From the NCBI RefSeq assembly GCF_017377505.1, contig NZ_JAFREN010000009.1:1-46155 (forward strand): a stretch of 46,155 nucleotides of DNA, given 5' to 3'. The position numbers and the translations under genes are program-made. The notes under the pieces are model-generated. The model was not told where the DNA came from and did no database searches. It saw only the letters and a program-made list of their open reading frames with translations. This document shows, piece by piece, positions 36,024 to 45,207 of this stretch (the stretch's first letter is position 1; every line of letters begins with the position of its first letter). The DNA comes from Enterococcus sp. DIV0212c (GTDB lineage: Bacteria > Bacillota > Bacilli > Lactobacillales > Enterococcaceae).

Positions 36024-37598
36024 TCAATTATCTGATTGTTCTACTTTTTCTGAAGTTTTCTTTTCTTCTGGTTTTAAATTACCTTTACTGATACCGATTT
36101 GAACAACATAATCAATTGGGGCAAATTCATTGTATTTACTCATTTTGACTACGGTTCCTTTTGTAACTGTTGAATCAACGTAATAGACTTGGTACGTAAT
36201 ATTGGCCCCTTTAGATTGATACTCATCATAAAAAATCTTCTGTAAATCACCTTCTAAAGTATTGTCTCGCAAATCTTTAATGTAAGGCTTACCAGATGAA
36301 TATATCACTTGAATTACAGGTTTTTCATCTTTTTCCGTATATTTCTTACCAATCTCTGCGGATTGACTGATAAAGTGACCGTAAGGAACTACATCATTAA
36401 AGACTTGTTTGACTTGAACTTGTAACCCATCAGCTTTTGATTCTGCTTCTTCTGCTGTAAATTGTGAAAAATCAGGGACAACCAAAGCTTTTCCGGTTGA
36501 AACAACAACAGTCAATGATTCTTTTTTGGCAACTTTTGTGTCTTTTCCAACACTTTGAGAAATGACTTTTCCATTTTCAATTTTGACAGAATCCGCTTCG
36601 TCTACTTTTAATGTAATTTCATTTTTCTTAGCCCATTCTATTACTTCTTCTTTCGATTTCCCTGCGAAATCTGGCATTGAAATGTTTTTTTCGAAGACTT
36701 CTTTTCCTTTAGAAAAATAAAGTTTCGCTTTATCTTTACGTTTGTAGTTTTCAGCTTTGGTATCTTTATTTGTTATTTCGAATTTCAGGTAATCTCCAGC
36801 AACTACATTGTCACTGTATTCTTCAATGACTGCTATGTTATCAGCTTTTTGTTTGCTAATCCAATCTTTGGCTTCAGCAAGTTTCATTGATTTAAAGTCT
36901 GGCAATGAAACCAACTCTTCTGGATCTGCGCCTAAACTAGCATCAACCACCAATTCCTTGCCTTTTTTAATTTTCTTATTTTTCACCGTTTGATGAATAA
37001 TAAGATTTGCTTCTTTATCAAAATCGTATTTTTGTTCTACTTGGAGCTTCACTCCGTTTTCAGTTGTCCATTCACGAACGTCTGACAATTCTTTCCCCTC
37101 AAAGTCAGGTACTTTCACATGTGTCATTTGATAGTAGCCAGAATACAACAGCAAGATTGAGACTAAACTTCCTAAACCAATAAGAACAAATTTTTTGATT
37201 CTTTTGTTTTTATAAGTTGGATCTGTCTCGATCACTTCATCTGGATTTTTTGGGTTTTCACTGACAGGTTCGTTTGTAGCTTCATATTGTTTCTTTTTTG
37301 ATCGTTTTTTTGTATAGATCAGGTCTTCCTGATTTTTTGATTCATTTTCTGATTGGATAATTGTGTTGTTCTGTTTAGGAGTTTCTTGCTTATTTTTGGA
37401 AATATTTTGAGGGCCCATAGATACTTCTGGCTTACTCTCCTCTTTTTCCAAACCTTGCTTGTCTCTATTTATTGAAAAATTTCCTGATTTTATTTTCTTT
37501 TTTGATTCAGGTTGGTTCGTTTTTTCTTTTTGCTCATTTTTCTGTTGGCGGGTTTTCTCATAATTGTTCCCGCTAAAATTTGATAAAAAATCACTCAT
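36024..37598 (-). CDS. PASTA-repeat membrane protein without kinase domain
   Basis: A 524-residue type II membrane protein. The N-terminal ~130 residues are cytoplasmic and highly charged, rich in Lys, Glu, Asn and Gln. One transmembrane helix (about 135-157, FVLIGLGSLVSILLLYSGYY). Then PASTA modules starting VPDFEGKELSDVREW, LPDFKSMKLAEAKDW, MPDFAGKSKEEVIEW and VPDFSQFTAEEAESK, plus a final less regular domain. PASTA modules sense peptidoglycan/lipid II in Ser/Thr kinases and PBPs; here there is neither. It overlaps the ABC ATPase gene by eight bases, so it may be an accessory or sensor subunit of that transporter. Confidence 0.85.
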   Translation of the reverse strand: MSDFLSNFSGNNYEKTRQQKNEQKEKTNQPESKKKIKSGNFSINRDKQGLEKEESKPEVSMGPQNISKNKQETPKQNNTIIQSENESKNQEDLIYTKKRSKKKQYEATNEPVSENPKNPDEVIETDPTYKNKRIKKFVLIGLGSLVSILLLYSGYYQMTHVKVPDFEGKELSDVREWTTENGVKLQVEQKYDFDKEANLIIHQTVKNKKIKKGKELVVDASLGADPEELVSLPDFKSMKLAEAKDWISKQKADNIAVIEEYSDNVVAGDYLKFEITNKDTKAENYKRKDKAKLYFSKGKEVFEKNISMPDFAGKSKEEVIEWAKKNEITLKVDEADSVKIENGKVISQSVGKDTKVAKKESLTVVVSTGKALVVPDFSQFTAEEAESKADGLQVQVKQVFNDVVPYGHFISQSAEIGKKYTEKDEKPVIQVIYSSGKPYIKDLRDNTLEGDLQKIFYDEYQSKGANITYQVYYVDSTVTKGTVVKMSKYNEFAPIDYVVQIGISKGNLKPEEKKTSEKVEQSDN

Positions 37599-38265
37599 GT
37601 TTTTTCAACACACCTTTTTTCAGGTAATAAGTTTCATCGGATTGTTCTGCAATATCATTTGAGTGGGTCACAACAATGACACACTTATTATGAACTTTCG
37701 CAAGATTTTGAAAAATATCGACAATTTCTTGTTCCATGCCTTCATCTAAATTTCCCGTCGGCTCATCTGCCAAAATAACATCTACATTCGTTGCTAATGC
37801 GCGTGCAATCGCAACACGTTGCTGCTCACCACCTGAAAGTTGATTAACAAGGCGATCCGCTTTTTCACTTGTGATCCCAATGTAATCCAACAAATTATAC
37901 GCTACTTCTTTTTGATTTGGTGGTAGATCATTATCTGTAATCGACATAGCCACTAAGACATTTTCTAAAGCAGTTAAATAAGGAACTAAATTATAGCTCT
38001 GAAAAATAATACTAATCTCATCACGGCGATACTTTTCATACCCAATTGTTTTGATATCTTTTCCATTCAGCATAATTTGCCCTTCTTTAGGTGTATCCAA
38101 CGCACTGATCAAAGAAAGAAAGGTCGTTTTTCCTGAACCTGACTGTCCTAAAATCGTATAGAATTTTCCTTGTTCAAAAGAAACATTGGTATCTTTTAAA
38201 ATAAAACGACGTTGATCGCCATCTTGATAAAAATAACTAAGATTTTTTGCTTCTAAAATCGCCAT
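37591..38265 (-). CDS. ABC transporter ATP-binding protein (MacB/LolD type)
   Basis: A 224-residue ATPase. Walker A GQSGSGKTT near 38-46, signature LSGGEQQRVAIARAL near 143, Walker B VILADEPTGNLDEG, His switch VVTHSND. This subfamily pairs with FtsX-like permeases and usually drives mechanotransmission or peptide/antibiotic handling rather than classical transport. It lies 12 bases after the permease and overlaps the PASTA gene. Confidence 0.93.
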   Translation of the reverse strand: MAILEAKNLSYFYQDGDQRRFILKDTNVSFEQGKFYTILGQSGSGKTTFLSLISALDTPKEGQIMLNGKDIKTIGYEKYRRDEISIIFQSYNLVPYLTALENVLVAMSITDNDLPPNQKEVAYNLLDYIGITSEKADRLVNQLSGGEQQRVAIARALATNVDVILADEPTGNLDEGMEQEIVDIFQNLAKVHNKCVIVVTHSNDIAEQSDETYYLKKGVLKKHE

Positions 38266-38277
38266 TTTCCTTACCTC

Positions 38278-39744
38278 CTACATCATGATTTTTTTGGGAT
38301 TCAAGCGAACAATGTACAATAATGGTAAAATTGCGGATAATAATACTGTTCCCAGTCCAACAATCAGATACGTTACAATATAACCTAATGAAAATTTAAC
38401 TTCGTAAGCATTCATGATATCATCTGCTGTAAGGTCACTTGAACCTAAACCATCAAATGCCATGAACATATTCATTTGATCATTTGCACTGCTTAACATA
38501 TCGCTATTCAACAACGACTCAGAAACCATTTTTCCTAATAGGTTTCCAGTAATCAATGATATGATCAAAGCAATACCACTGATAACCAGCATTTCAATAA
38601 TTATTTGCCCCATCACATGGCTACGTTTATCTCCTAAAGACAAATAAATACCTAATTCGTGCTTGCGATCACGCATAAATAATAAAACAACAAGGGAAAT
38701 GATCAATAATGTTGCAATTACTGCAATCAAAACTACATATCCTGAAATTTTTGACATTTTCTTCATGCTTCCACCAATTTGTTCGTATTGATCAGTTGAT
38801 GCTTGCACAGTATATAGCTTAGGTAAAAGTGGTTGTGTCTCTTGTTTAAATGCTTCCACATCATCAGGACTTTTTAGCACATAAACAGGCGTATAATATG
38901 CTTCTGGTCCATCTTCTGATATAAGTGGGCTATTTGGATCTACTTCTTTAAACTTATCGGTATAATTTTTGTTGAATTCTAAAACTGATTTATTTGTTAA
39001 ATAAACAGTATTAAGTTGTTGCAACGACATAAATTGTTCATTCGGATTTTGACTCTCATTTTTTTTATTATCTTTGTCTTTCATTTCTACAGTTGTTGGT
39101 TCAAAAATTCCGATGATTTGAATAGGTATATCTATTTTAAATAGTTCTTTTTCATCACCATTTTCACTGTAATCATATCCTCTACTATCCATAATCATTT
39201 GATCACCAACTGATAGCCCGTTTTCTTCGGCAACCTTTGAAGAAATTAGTCCAACATTTTTACCATTATCAATGTCGTCTTGAGTGAATACTTTACCATC
39301 TACTACTTTTATTTTGTTTTCTTCAACATCTAAAATTTTATTGTAGTTTGATCCTTTTAAGGTAAATCCTTCCATCATTCCTCCAGATTGCTCTGAATCT
39401 AAGCTTACACTCTTCAAATCTTTGGTCTGCACCATATTGTTAGCATTATAATCGTAATATTTCACATAAGAAGATTCTCCGATTTTTTTCATCAAATCTA
39501 CTTTAAGCCAATCAATTTTAAGATCTTCTTTGCCAAACTCTTCTTGATTGTTTTCATAATCAAGTTGAATGGTTGCCATACCGCCTAATTGTTTTTTGAC
39601 ACTTTTTTCAACATTCTGTGTAGACTGCTGAATCGCGATTGATCCTGCAATCACATTTCCTAACACAAAAATCACCGCAAATAGAATAAGTGATTTCCCT
39701 TTTTTTCTAGTAACACTCAATAATGCGCGTTTGATAAAATTCAC
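38278..39744 (-). CDS. FtsX/MacB-like ABC permease
   Basis: A 488-residue permease with the MacB layout: helix 1 at about 18-40, a large extracytoplasmic domain (about 45-330), then three helices near 335-360, 385-405 and 455-480 in the FtsX domain (MRDRKHELGIYLSLG motif). The start is GTG at 39744 behind AGGAGG. It is the first gene of a three-gene operon with the ATPase and PASTA protein. The substrate is not predictable. Confidence 0.9.
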   Translation of the reverse strand: MNFIKRALLSVTRKKGKSLILFAVIFVLGNVIAGSIAIQQSTQNVEKSVKKQLGGMATIQLDYENNQEEFGKEDLKIDWLKVDLMKKIGESSYVKYYDYNANNMVQTKDLKSVSLDSEQSGGMMEGFTLKGSNYNKILDVEENKIKVVDGKVFTQDDIDNGKNVGLISSKVAEENGLSVGDQMIMDSRGYDYSENGDEKELFKIDIPIQIIGIFEPTTVEMKDKDNKKNESQNPNEQFMSLQQLNTVYLTNKSVLEFNKNYTDKFKEVDPNSPLISEDGPEAYYTPVYVLKSPDDVEAFKQETQPLLPKLYTVQASTDQYEQIGGSMKKMSKISGYVVLIAVIATLLIISLVVLLFMRDRKHELGIYLSLGDKRSHVMGQIIIEMLVISGIALIISLITGNLLGKMVSESLLNSDMLSSANDQMNMFMAFDGLGSSDLTADDIMNAYEVKFSLGYIVTYLIVGLGTVLLSAILPLLYIVRLNPKKIMM

Positions 39745-39782
39745 TTTCTCATCCTCCTTTAAGAAAATATATACATATTATC

Positions 39783-39811
39783 ATTATTCCATAACACTTC
39801 TAGTTTAACAA
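39783..39811 (-). promoter_or_regulatory. Candidate promoter of the ABC/PASTA operon
   Basis: TTGTTA (39806-39811), 17 bases, AATAAT (39783-39788) on the minus strand. Partial consensus only. Confidence 0.4.
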
Positions 39812-39905
39812 GGAGTTTTTTTATTCGCTTGTTTTATCATATAAATTCAATAAATTATAATTGTTTTTTATTTTATTTAAATAACTAAATCACTATAAAA
39901 TATAA

Positions 39906-39955
39906 AAAAACAATAAGAAACCTTACTACGCATAGCAAGGTTTCTTATTGTTTTT
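39906..39955 (-). terminator. frr terminator
   Basis: Perfect 19-bp stem (39906-39924 with 39937-39955) containing CAATAAGAAACCTT, with T-run on the minus strand, 13 bases after the frr stop. Confidence 0.9.
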
Positions 39956-39967
39956 ATAATTAGTAAA

Positions 39968-40525
39968 TTAAACTTCTAAAAGTTCTTTTTCTTTATCAGC
40001 TGTAATAGTATCAATATTTTTAACGCTATCATCAGTTAATTTTTGTGCTTCTTTTTCTAAATTACGTAACTCATCTTCAGTGATGTCATTGCTTTTTTGT
40101 TGTTTTTTCAACTCATCAATAGCATCACGGCGAATATTACGGACAGCGATTTTCGCATTTTCAGCTGCTTTTTTTACGTCTTTTGCTAATTCTTTACGAC
40201 GTTCTTCCGTTAATTGTGGAATCACTAAACGAATCACTGTACCATCATTTGTTGGGCTAATTCCGATATCGCTAGCTTGAATTGCTTTTTCGATATCTTC
40301 AAGTGAGTTTTTGTCAAATGGTGTGATCATTAAAACACGCGCTTCTGGAATGTTGATTCCAGCAAGTTGGTTAACAGGTGTAAGCGCTCCATAATAATCC
40401 ACTTGGATTCGGTCTAAAAGACTTGCATTGGCGCGTCCTGCACGGATTTGACCAAGTTCACGTTGTAAACTTTGTTCTGCTTTGCTCATTTTTTCTTTCG
40501 CTGTTGCTAGTACAGTTCCACTCAT
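39968..40525 (-). CDS. frr: Ribosome recycling factor
   Basis: Splits post-termination ribosomes with EF-G. 185 residues, full family length. Recognisable by [21 protein letters not shown] near 20-40, the [13 protein letters not shown] segment and the Lys/Glu-rich helical C-terminus. It starts three bases after the pyrH stop, the usual pyrH-frr pair, and ends at a strong terminator. Confidence 0.97.
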   Translation of the reverse strand: MSGTVLATAKEKMSKAEQSLQRELGQIRAGRANASLLDRIQVDYYGALTPVNQLAGINIPEARVLMITPFDKNSLEDIEKAIQASDIGISPTNDGTVIRLVIPQLTEERRKELAKDVKKAAENAKIAVRNIRRDAIDELKKQQKSNDITEDELRNLEKEAQKLTDDSVKNIDTITADKEKELLEV

Positions 40526-40528
40526 TTT

Positions 40529-41386
<858 letters not shown>

Positions 41387-41388
41387 AT

Positions 41389-42270
41389 TTATTTTTTAAT
41401 TTGGCTCATTACTTCATCTGCAAAGTTATCTTCACGTTTTTCGATTCCTTCGCCAACTTCAAAGCGGATGAATGATTTAACTGTTGCGCCTTTAGATGCA
41501 ACATATTTTTCAACTGTCATGTCAGGATCTTTAACGAATGGTTGGTCCACTAATGAAATTTCAGCTTTAAATTTGTTTAGACGTCCAACAACCATTTTAT
41601 CAACGATATTTGCTGGTTTGCCTTCGTTTAATGCTTGTTCAGAAAGAATTGCTTTTTCATGTTCTAATTCTTCTTGTGGAATTTGTGATTCGTTTACATA
41701 ACGAGGATTGATTGCCGCTACGTGCATTGCAACGTCTTTAGCAACTTCTTCGTCAGTTGTTCCTTCTAATACAGTCAATACTGCAATACGTCCGCCCATG
41801 TGTAAATAAGCACCGAATGCGGCATTGTCATCTTTTTCTACTAATTCAAAACGACGGAAGCTGATTTTTTCACCGATAACAGTCGTTGCTTCGATCAATT
41901 CAGTTTCTAAAGTGCCTTTATCTGTTTTAAGAGCTAAAGCTTCTTCCATGTTTGCTGGTTTGTTTGTAGCAATCTCAGTAGCGATTTTTTTAACTAAATC
42001 TTGGAACATTTCGTTTTTAGAAACGAAGTCAGTTTCTGAGTTTACTTCAACGATTGCTGCAAAGTTACCGTTTGAAGAAACATTTGCTAAACCTTCAGCT
42101 GCAACACGGTCATTTTTCTTAGCTGCTTTAGCCATACCTTTTTCACGTAGGTGATCAACAGCGGCTTCCATGTTACCTTCTACTTCTACTAATGCTCTTT
42201 TTGCATCCATCATACCGACACCAGTCATGTCGCGGAGTTCTTTAACTAATTTTGCTGAAATATCTGCCAT
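41389..42270 (-). CDS. tsf: Elongation factor Ts
   Basis: Nucleotide exchange factor for EF-Tu. 293 residues. The N-terminal UBA-like module ends in the conserved [25 protein letters not shown] (core) is near 75-85, followed by two further core subdomains. AGGAGG precedes the ATG. It lies downstream of rpsB but is separated from it by 469 bases with a terminator and three structured repeats, which suggests control of tsf apart from rpsB. Confidence 0.97.
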   Translation of the reverse strand: MADISAKLVKELRDMTGVGMMDAKRALVEVEGNMEAAVDHLREKGMAKAAKKNDRVAAEGLANVSSNGNFAAIVEVNSETDFVSKNEMFQDLVKKIATEIATNKPANMEEALALKTDKGTLETELIEATTVIGEKISFRRFELVEKDDNAAFGAYLHMGGRIAVLTVLEGTTDEEVAKDVAMHVAAINPRYVNESQIPQEELEHEKAILSEQALNEGKPANIVDKMVVGRLNKFKAEISLVDQPFVKDPDMTVEKYVASKGATVKSFIRFEVGEGIEKREDNFADEVMSQIKK

Positions 42271-42288
42271 TTTTTTGTTCCTCCTAAG

Positions 42289-42411
42289 TTTTAAAAGCTG
42301 AATGAGCTCGATTAAACTCGACTGAAAAATAGGGAATTATGAATGCGATGTTTTTTTGTCGCAGACAGATTTCATCTTTTTTCTGAGAGTCTAGCTCATG
42401 AAGCTAGATAA
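42289..42411 (-). repeat. Structured leader element, unit nearest tsf
   Basis: Plus-strand landmarks are TTTTAAAAG, GACTGAAAAATAGGGAATTAT, inner stem TGCGA/TCGCA, ATCTTTTTTCTGAGA, and CTAGCTCATGAAGCTAGATAA. Outer arms GAGCTC and AGCTCA pair in RNA. It is the most diverged unit (TAGGGAATTATGA for TAGGAAAATAT). Confidence 0.8.
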
Positions 42412-42533
42412 TTTTAAAAGCGTAGCAGGCTCATTCTGCCTTGACTGAAAAATAGGAAAACATGAGTGTGGTGCTTTTTGCCACAATCAGGTTTTATCTT
42501 TTTTCCAAAAGGCTAGCCTACGAAGCTAGATAA
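42412..42533 (-). repeat. Structured leader element, middle unit
   Basis: Same order of blocks: TTTTAAAAGCGTAGCAGGCT, TGACTGAAAAATAGGAAAACAT, inner stem TGTGG/CCACA with GCTTTTTG loop, TTTTATCTTTTTTCC, and GGCTAGCCTACGAAGCTAG. Outer arms AGGCT and AGCCT pair. Confidence 0.8.
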
Positions 42534-42654
42534 TTTTAAAAGCGTAATGGGCTCGTCCAACTTCGACTGAAAAATAGGAAAATATATTTGTGACGCTTTT
42601 TGTCACAGGTATATTTTATCTTTTTTCGAGAAGCTAGCCCACGAAGCTAGATAA
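42534..42654 (-). repeat. Structured leader element, unit nearest rpsB
   Basis: TTTTAAAAGCGTAATGGGCT, CGACTGAAAAATAGGAAAATAT, inner stem TTGTGAC/GTCACAG extended by ATAT pairs, ATTTTATCTTTTTTCG, and AGCTAGCCCACGAAGCTAG. Outer arms TGGGCT and AGCCCA pair. Compared with the other units, stem bases differ but remain complementary. Confidence 0.8.
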
Positions 42655-42670
42655 TTCTAAAATTCGTTTT

Positions 42671-42728
42671 AAAAAAGCTATCTCAAAGGAGAATCAGGCT
42701 TTTTTCGCCTAGCCTTCGAGACAGCTCC
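42671..42728 (-). terminator. rpsB terminator-like hairpin
   Basis: AGCTATCTC (right end of the A6 tract) pairs with GAGACAGCT, with an inner CAGGC/GCCTAG stem. Read on the minus strand it ends in T6. It begins about a dozen bases after the rpsB stop, so tsf is either read through it or has its own start. Confidence 0.75.
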
Positions 42729-42739
42729 GTCATTTTAAA

Positions 42740-43528
42740 TTATTCTGCTGAACCGTTGCTGCCTTCAACAACATCAACGATTTCTTCGATTGAAGTTGCA
42801 GCTTCTGGTGCTTCTTCAACAAAGATTTCTTCTACAGCTTGATCTTCACCTTGGTTTCCTTCGATGAAAGCGTCAGCCATTTTAGCAGTGATCAATTTAA
42901 CCGCACGAATCGCATCATCATTTGATGGGATTACTACATCGATTTCATCTGGATCACAGTTTGTATCAACCATCGCAACGATTGGGATGTTCAATTTTTG
43001 AGCTTCTTGAACAGCAATACGTTCTTTACGAGGATCAACGATATACATTACATCTGGAATTCTAGGCATATCTTGGATACCGCCTAAGAATTTTTCAAGA
43101 CGTTCACGTTGTTTGTTTAAACCAACAACTTCTTTTTTAGGAAGAACTTCGAATGTTCCATCTTCTTCCATTTTGTTGATATCTTTCAAACGTTTGATAC
43201 GTTTTTGGATAGTATCCCAGTTAGTTAATGTTCCACCTAACCAACGGTGATTTACAAAGTATTGACCTGAACGAATTGCTTCGTCTTTGATCGCTTCTTG
43301 TGCTTGTTTTTTAGTTCCTACGAATAATGCAACGCCGCCGTCTTCAGCAACATTTTTCATGTAATCGTAAGCAGCATCTACTAATTTAACTGTTTTTTGT
43401 AAGTCAATGATGTAGATTCCGTTTCTTTCTGTGAAGATGTATTTCTTCATTTTTGGGTTCCAGCGACGAGTTTGGTGTCCAAAGTGTACGCCGGCTTCTA
43501 GTAATTGTTTCATAGAAATTACTGCCAT
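42740..43528 (-). CDS. rpsB: 30S ribosomal protein S2
   Basis: Small-subunit protein. 262 residues, usual length. The N-terminal signature [24 protein letters not shown] is easily recognised ([13 protein letters not shown] near 17-29); [13 protein letters not shown] lies near 90-105 and [15 protein letters not shown] near 180. Gln/Glu-rich tail. GGAGGAAAC precedes the ATG. It has a consensus-like promoter and a ~100-base folded leader. Confidence 0.98.
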   Translation of the reverse strand: MAVISMKQLLEAGVHFGHQTRRWNPKMKKYIFTERNGIYIIDLQKTVKLVDAAYDYMKNVAEDGGVALFVGTKKQAQEAIKDEAIRSGQYFVNHRWLGGTLTNWDTIQKRIKRLKDINKMEEDGTFEVLPKKEVVGLNKQRERLEKFLGGIQDMPRIPDVMYIVDPRKERIAVQEAQKLNIPIVAMVDTNCDPDEIDVVIPSNDDAIRAVKLITAKMADAFIEGNQGEDQAVEEIFVEEAPEAATSIEEIVDVVEGSNGSAE

Positions 43529-43725
43529 GGGTTGTTTCCTCCAATTTGGTTTTTATTTGTTCCCTCTCCAGTTCTCATTTTTATAAGAAACTACTGAAAG
43601 TAGCACCATCTTATAAATCAAATCTGGATGTGGATTTGGTGTTTTAACACCGTTATCTAGTATAACTTATCCTAATTTAAATTTCAACAAAAATATTTTT
43701 ATTTTGTTGAATTAAGCATAGGTTG
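43529..43725 (-). promoter_or_regulatory. rpsB promoter and folded leader
   Basis: Promoter TTGAAA (43682-43687), 17 bases, TATACT (43659-43664) on the minus strand. The leader can form GGTGTT-TT-AACACC (43638-43651), CAAATC/GATTTG (43619-43638, overlapping the first) and a nested stem CTTATAA/TTATAAG around CTACT-GAA-AGTAG (43581-43616). Overlapping alternative stems are what an S2 autoregulatory leader would show, but no binding site is proven. Confidence 0.6.
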
Positions 43726-43731
43726 AGTCAT

Positions 43732-43860
43732 TTATTGATCGTAGTTTAAAATAACACGTTCATTTAACGGTTGAATATGTCCAGTATTTTCAGCTCTAGT
43801 GTTTTTTGAAATACAGTCCCATTTGATACTACCTTCATTATTCCCCTCTAGAACAACACT
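43732..43860 (-). pseudogene. Possible remnant of a gene C-terminus
   Basis: A 42-codon stretch open from a TGA to a TAA at 43732-43734, with no start codon in frame, encodes a plausible globular sequence (GSIKWDCISKNTRAENTGH, then IQPLNERVILNYDQ). I do not recognise the family. Composition looks protein-like, not random, so it may be the tail of a deleted gene between the rRNA methyltransferase and rpsB. The rest of 43726-43925 shows nothing. Confidence 0.3.
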
Positions 43861-43925
43861 TCACTTAATAGGTACTTAATCTTATTTTATTATTTAAAGT
43901 ATCTTTTTGAAAAGTAACATGTTTT

Positions 43926-44693
43926 TTAATTATACAAATGATACATTAATATTCCGGCAGCGACAGCAACATTTAAAGATTCCGCCTGACCTTTTATCGG
44001 GATATAAATATTTTTGGTTGTTTTTTTTAATAATTCCGTTGAAACGCCTTGTCCTTCGTTTCCCATGATAAGAGCGAAATTTTCAGTTTTAGGAATACTA
44101 TTGTAACTCACAGCTTCCTCATTTAATTCTGTTCCGTAAATAGGGACATTCTCCGCAATAAAGCGATCAACTATTTGCGAAAGCTCTGCTTGAATGATTG
44201 GAAGATGATAATTGCTTCCTTGCATTGCTCTTAAAACTTTGGTGCTATACACATCTGCTGTTCCTGCACCTATTATCACACCTGAAAGACCAGCTGCATC
44301 CGCAGTCCGAATCATCGTTCCCACGTTCCCCGGATCTTGAACATTATCTAAAAGTAACCAGGCACCAGAAAAATGCATGTTTTCCTCATAATTAGGCATC
44401 CCAACAATAGCGATGACTCCTTGTGGCGTTGGTAATTCTGACAATGATGCCAATACTTCATCAGAGACTTGGATCAATCGTTCATCCGGCTGTTCGGCCA
44501 GCCACGTAGACCATTCTTGTTTCCCACGTTGATTAAACAGAATACACTTAATTTCTGCGTTTGCCTTAGCTGCTTCTTCAATTAAATGAAACCCTTCAAT
44601 AATATACTGTTGTTGTTCTTCTCGATACTTCTTTTTATTTAATTTTTTAAATTCTTTGACCATTGTATTTTTGGTTGATAAAATTTCTTTCAT
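43926..44693 (-). CDS. TrmH/SpoU-family RNA 2'-O-methyltransferase
   Basis: A 255-residue SAM-dependent knotted methyltransferase, likely acting on 23S rRNA. The N-terminal substrate-binding domain (about 1-90, KEYREEQQQYIIEGFHLIEEA style) precedes the SPOUT domain. The three motifs are LLLDNVQDPGNVGTMIRTADAAG (motif 1, near 112-134), ALIMGNEGQGVS (motif 2, near 208) and IPIKGQAESLNVAVAAGILMYHL (motif 3). It is divergent from the acylphosphatase gene, the common arrangement in Firmicutes. Exact target nucleotide is not decided by sequence. Confidence 0.92.
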   Translation of the reverse strand: MKEILSTKNTMVKEFKKLNKKKYREEQQQYIIEGFHLIEEAAKANAEIKCILFNQRGKQEWSTWLAEQPDERLIQVSDEVLASLSELPTPQGVIAIVGMPNYEENMHFSGAWLLLDNVQDPGNVGTMIRTADAAGLSGVIIGAGTADVYSTKVLRAMQGSNYHLPIIQAELSQIVDRFIAENVPIYGTELNEEAVSYNSIPKTENFALIMGNEGQGVSTELLKKTTKNIYIPIKGQAESLNVAVAAGILMYHLYN

Positions 44694-44712
44694 ATTTACA
44701 CCTCACTTAGTT

Positions 44713-44721
44713 ATTATACCA
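44713..44721 (-). promoter_or_regulatory. Extended -10 promoter of the methyltransferase gene
   Basis: TGGTATAAT on the minus strand, 20 bases before the start codon, with GTGAGGTG as RBS. Confidence 0.55.
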
Positions 44722-44754
44722 TGATTTTTTTCGATCAAACAGTCACTACTTTAC

Positions 44755-44783
44755 TTGCCAGATGAACAAAATATCGCTATCAT
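44755..44783 (+). promoter_or_regulatory. Acylphosphatase promoter
   Basis: TTGCCA (44755-44760), 17 bases, TATCAT (44778-44783), followed by the GCGAGGTGG RBS. Confidence 0.6.
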
Positions 44784-44811
44784 TAATTTAATTAAAAGCG
44801 AGGTGGCAACG

Positions 44812-45087
44812 ATGAGAAAAGTTCGTATGAATGTTCAAGGTAGAGTTCAAGGCGTTGGTTTTCGATATATGACAAAAATGGTTGCAGATGAATTGGGCAT
44901 TAGCGGTACTGTTCGAAATGAAGATGACGGCTCTGTTTCGATTGAGTCTATTGGAAATGACGAAGCAATGAAGCAATTTATCCAAAAGGTGAAAGATTCC
45001 CCCAGCCCAGCAGGACGTGTGACTTATGTGGATCTTCAAGACGATCCTTTAATAGAAGAATACACTAGCTTTAAAGTTACTAATTGA
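44812..45087 (+). CDS. acyP: Acylphosphatase
   Basis: A 91-residue hydrolase of acyl phosphates. The ATG at 44812 follows GAGGTGG; an earlier in-frame ATG at 44755 lies within the -35 box and is rejected. Family motif GRVQGVGFRYMT carries the phosphate-binding Arg (about 18), and GTVRNEDDGSV carries the catalytic Asn (about 36). Divergent from the methyltransferase and upstream of yidC. Confidence 0.95.
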   Translation: MRKVRMNVQGRVQGVGFRYMTKMVADELGISGTVRNEDDGSVSIESIGNDEAMKQFIQKVKDSPSPAGRVTYVDLQDDPLIEEYTSFKVTN

Positions 45088-45096
45088 TTGAATCAT

Positions 45097-45140
45097 GAAG
45101 AATCTTACTCATACTTGAGGCGGATTCTTCTGAATTTTTA
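45097..45140 (+). terminator. acyP terminator
   Basis: GAAGAATC (45097-45104) pairs with GATTCTTC (45123-45130), then TGAATTTTTATT. Moderate strength. Confidence 0.6.
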
Positions 45141-45169
45141 TTGAAAAAAAACGCTTTTTCAAGTATAGT
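45141..45169 (+). promoter_or_regulatory. yidC promoter within an inverted repeat
   Basis: TTGAAA (45141-45146), 17 bases, TATAGT (45164-45169). The inverted repeat TTGAAAAA/TTTTTCAA (45141-45162) covers the -35 box and spacer. Confidence 0.65.
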
Positions 45170-45207
45170 TAATCTTGTGCAAATTTTTTAGAAAAGGGAA
45201 GAATATA

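Larger units (their letters stand above)
42271..42739. other. rpsB-tsf spacer: terminator plus three tandem structured repeats
   Basis: An unusually long spacer with no gene. In transcription order (minus strand) it holds the rpsB terminator-like hairpin (42671-42728), three ~122-bp units (42534-42654, 42412-42533, 42289-42411), and the tsf RBS. Confidence 0.8.

Noticed and set aside
42289..42654. CRISPR array or plain satellite repeat
   Set aside because: Units are ~122 bp, have no short constant repeat with unique spacers, and no cas genes are near. Changes between units preserve base pairing, which fits an RNA structure better.
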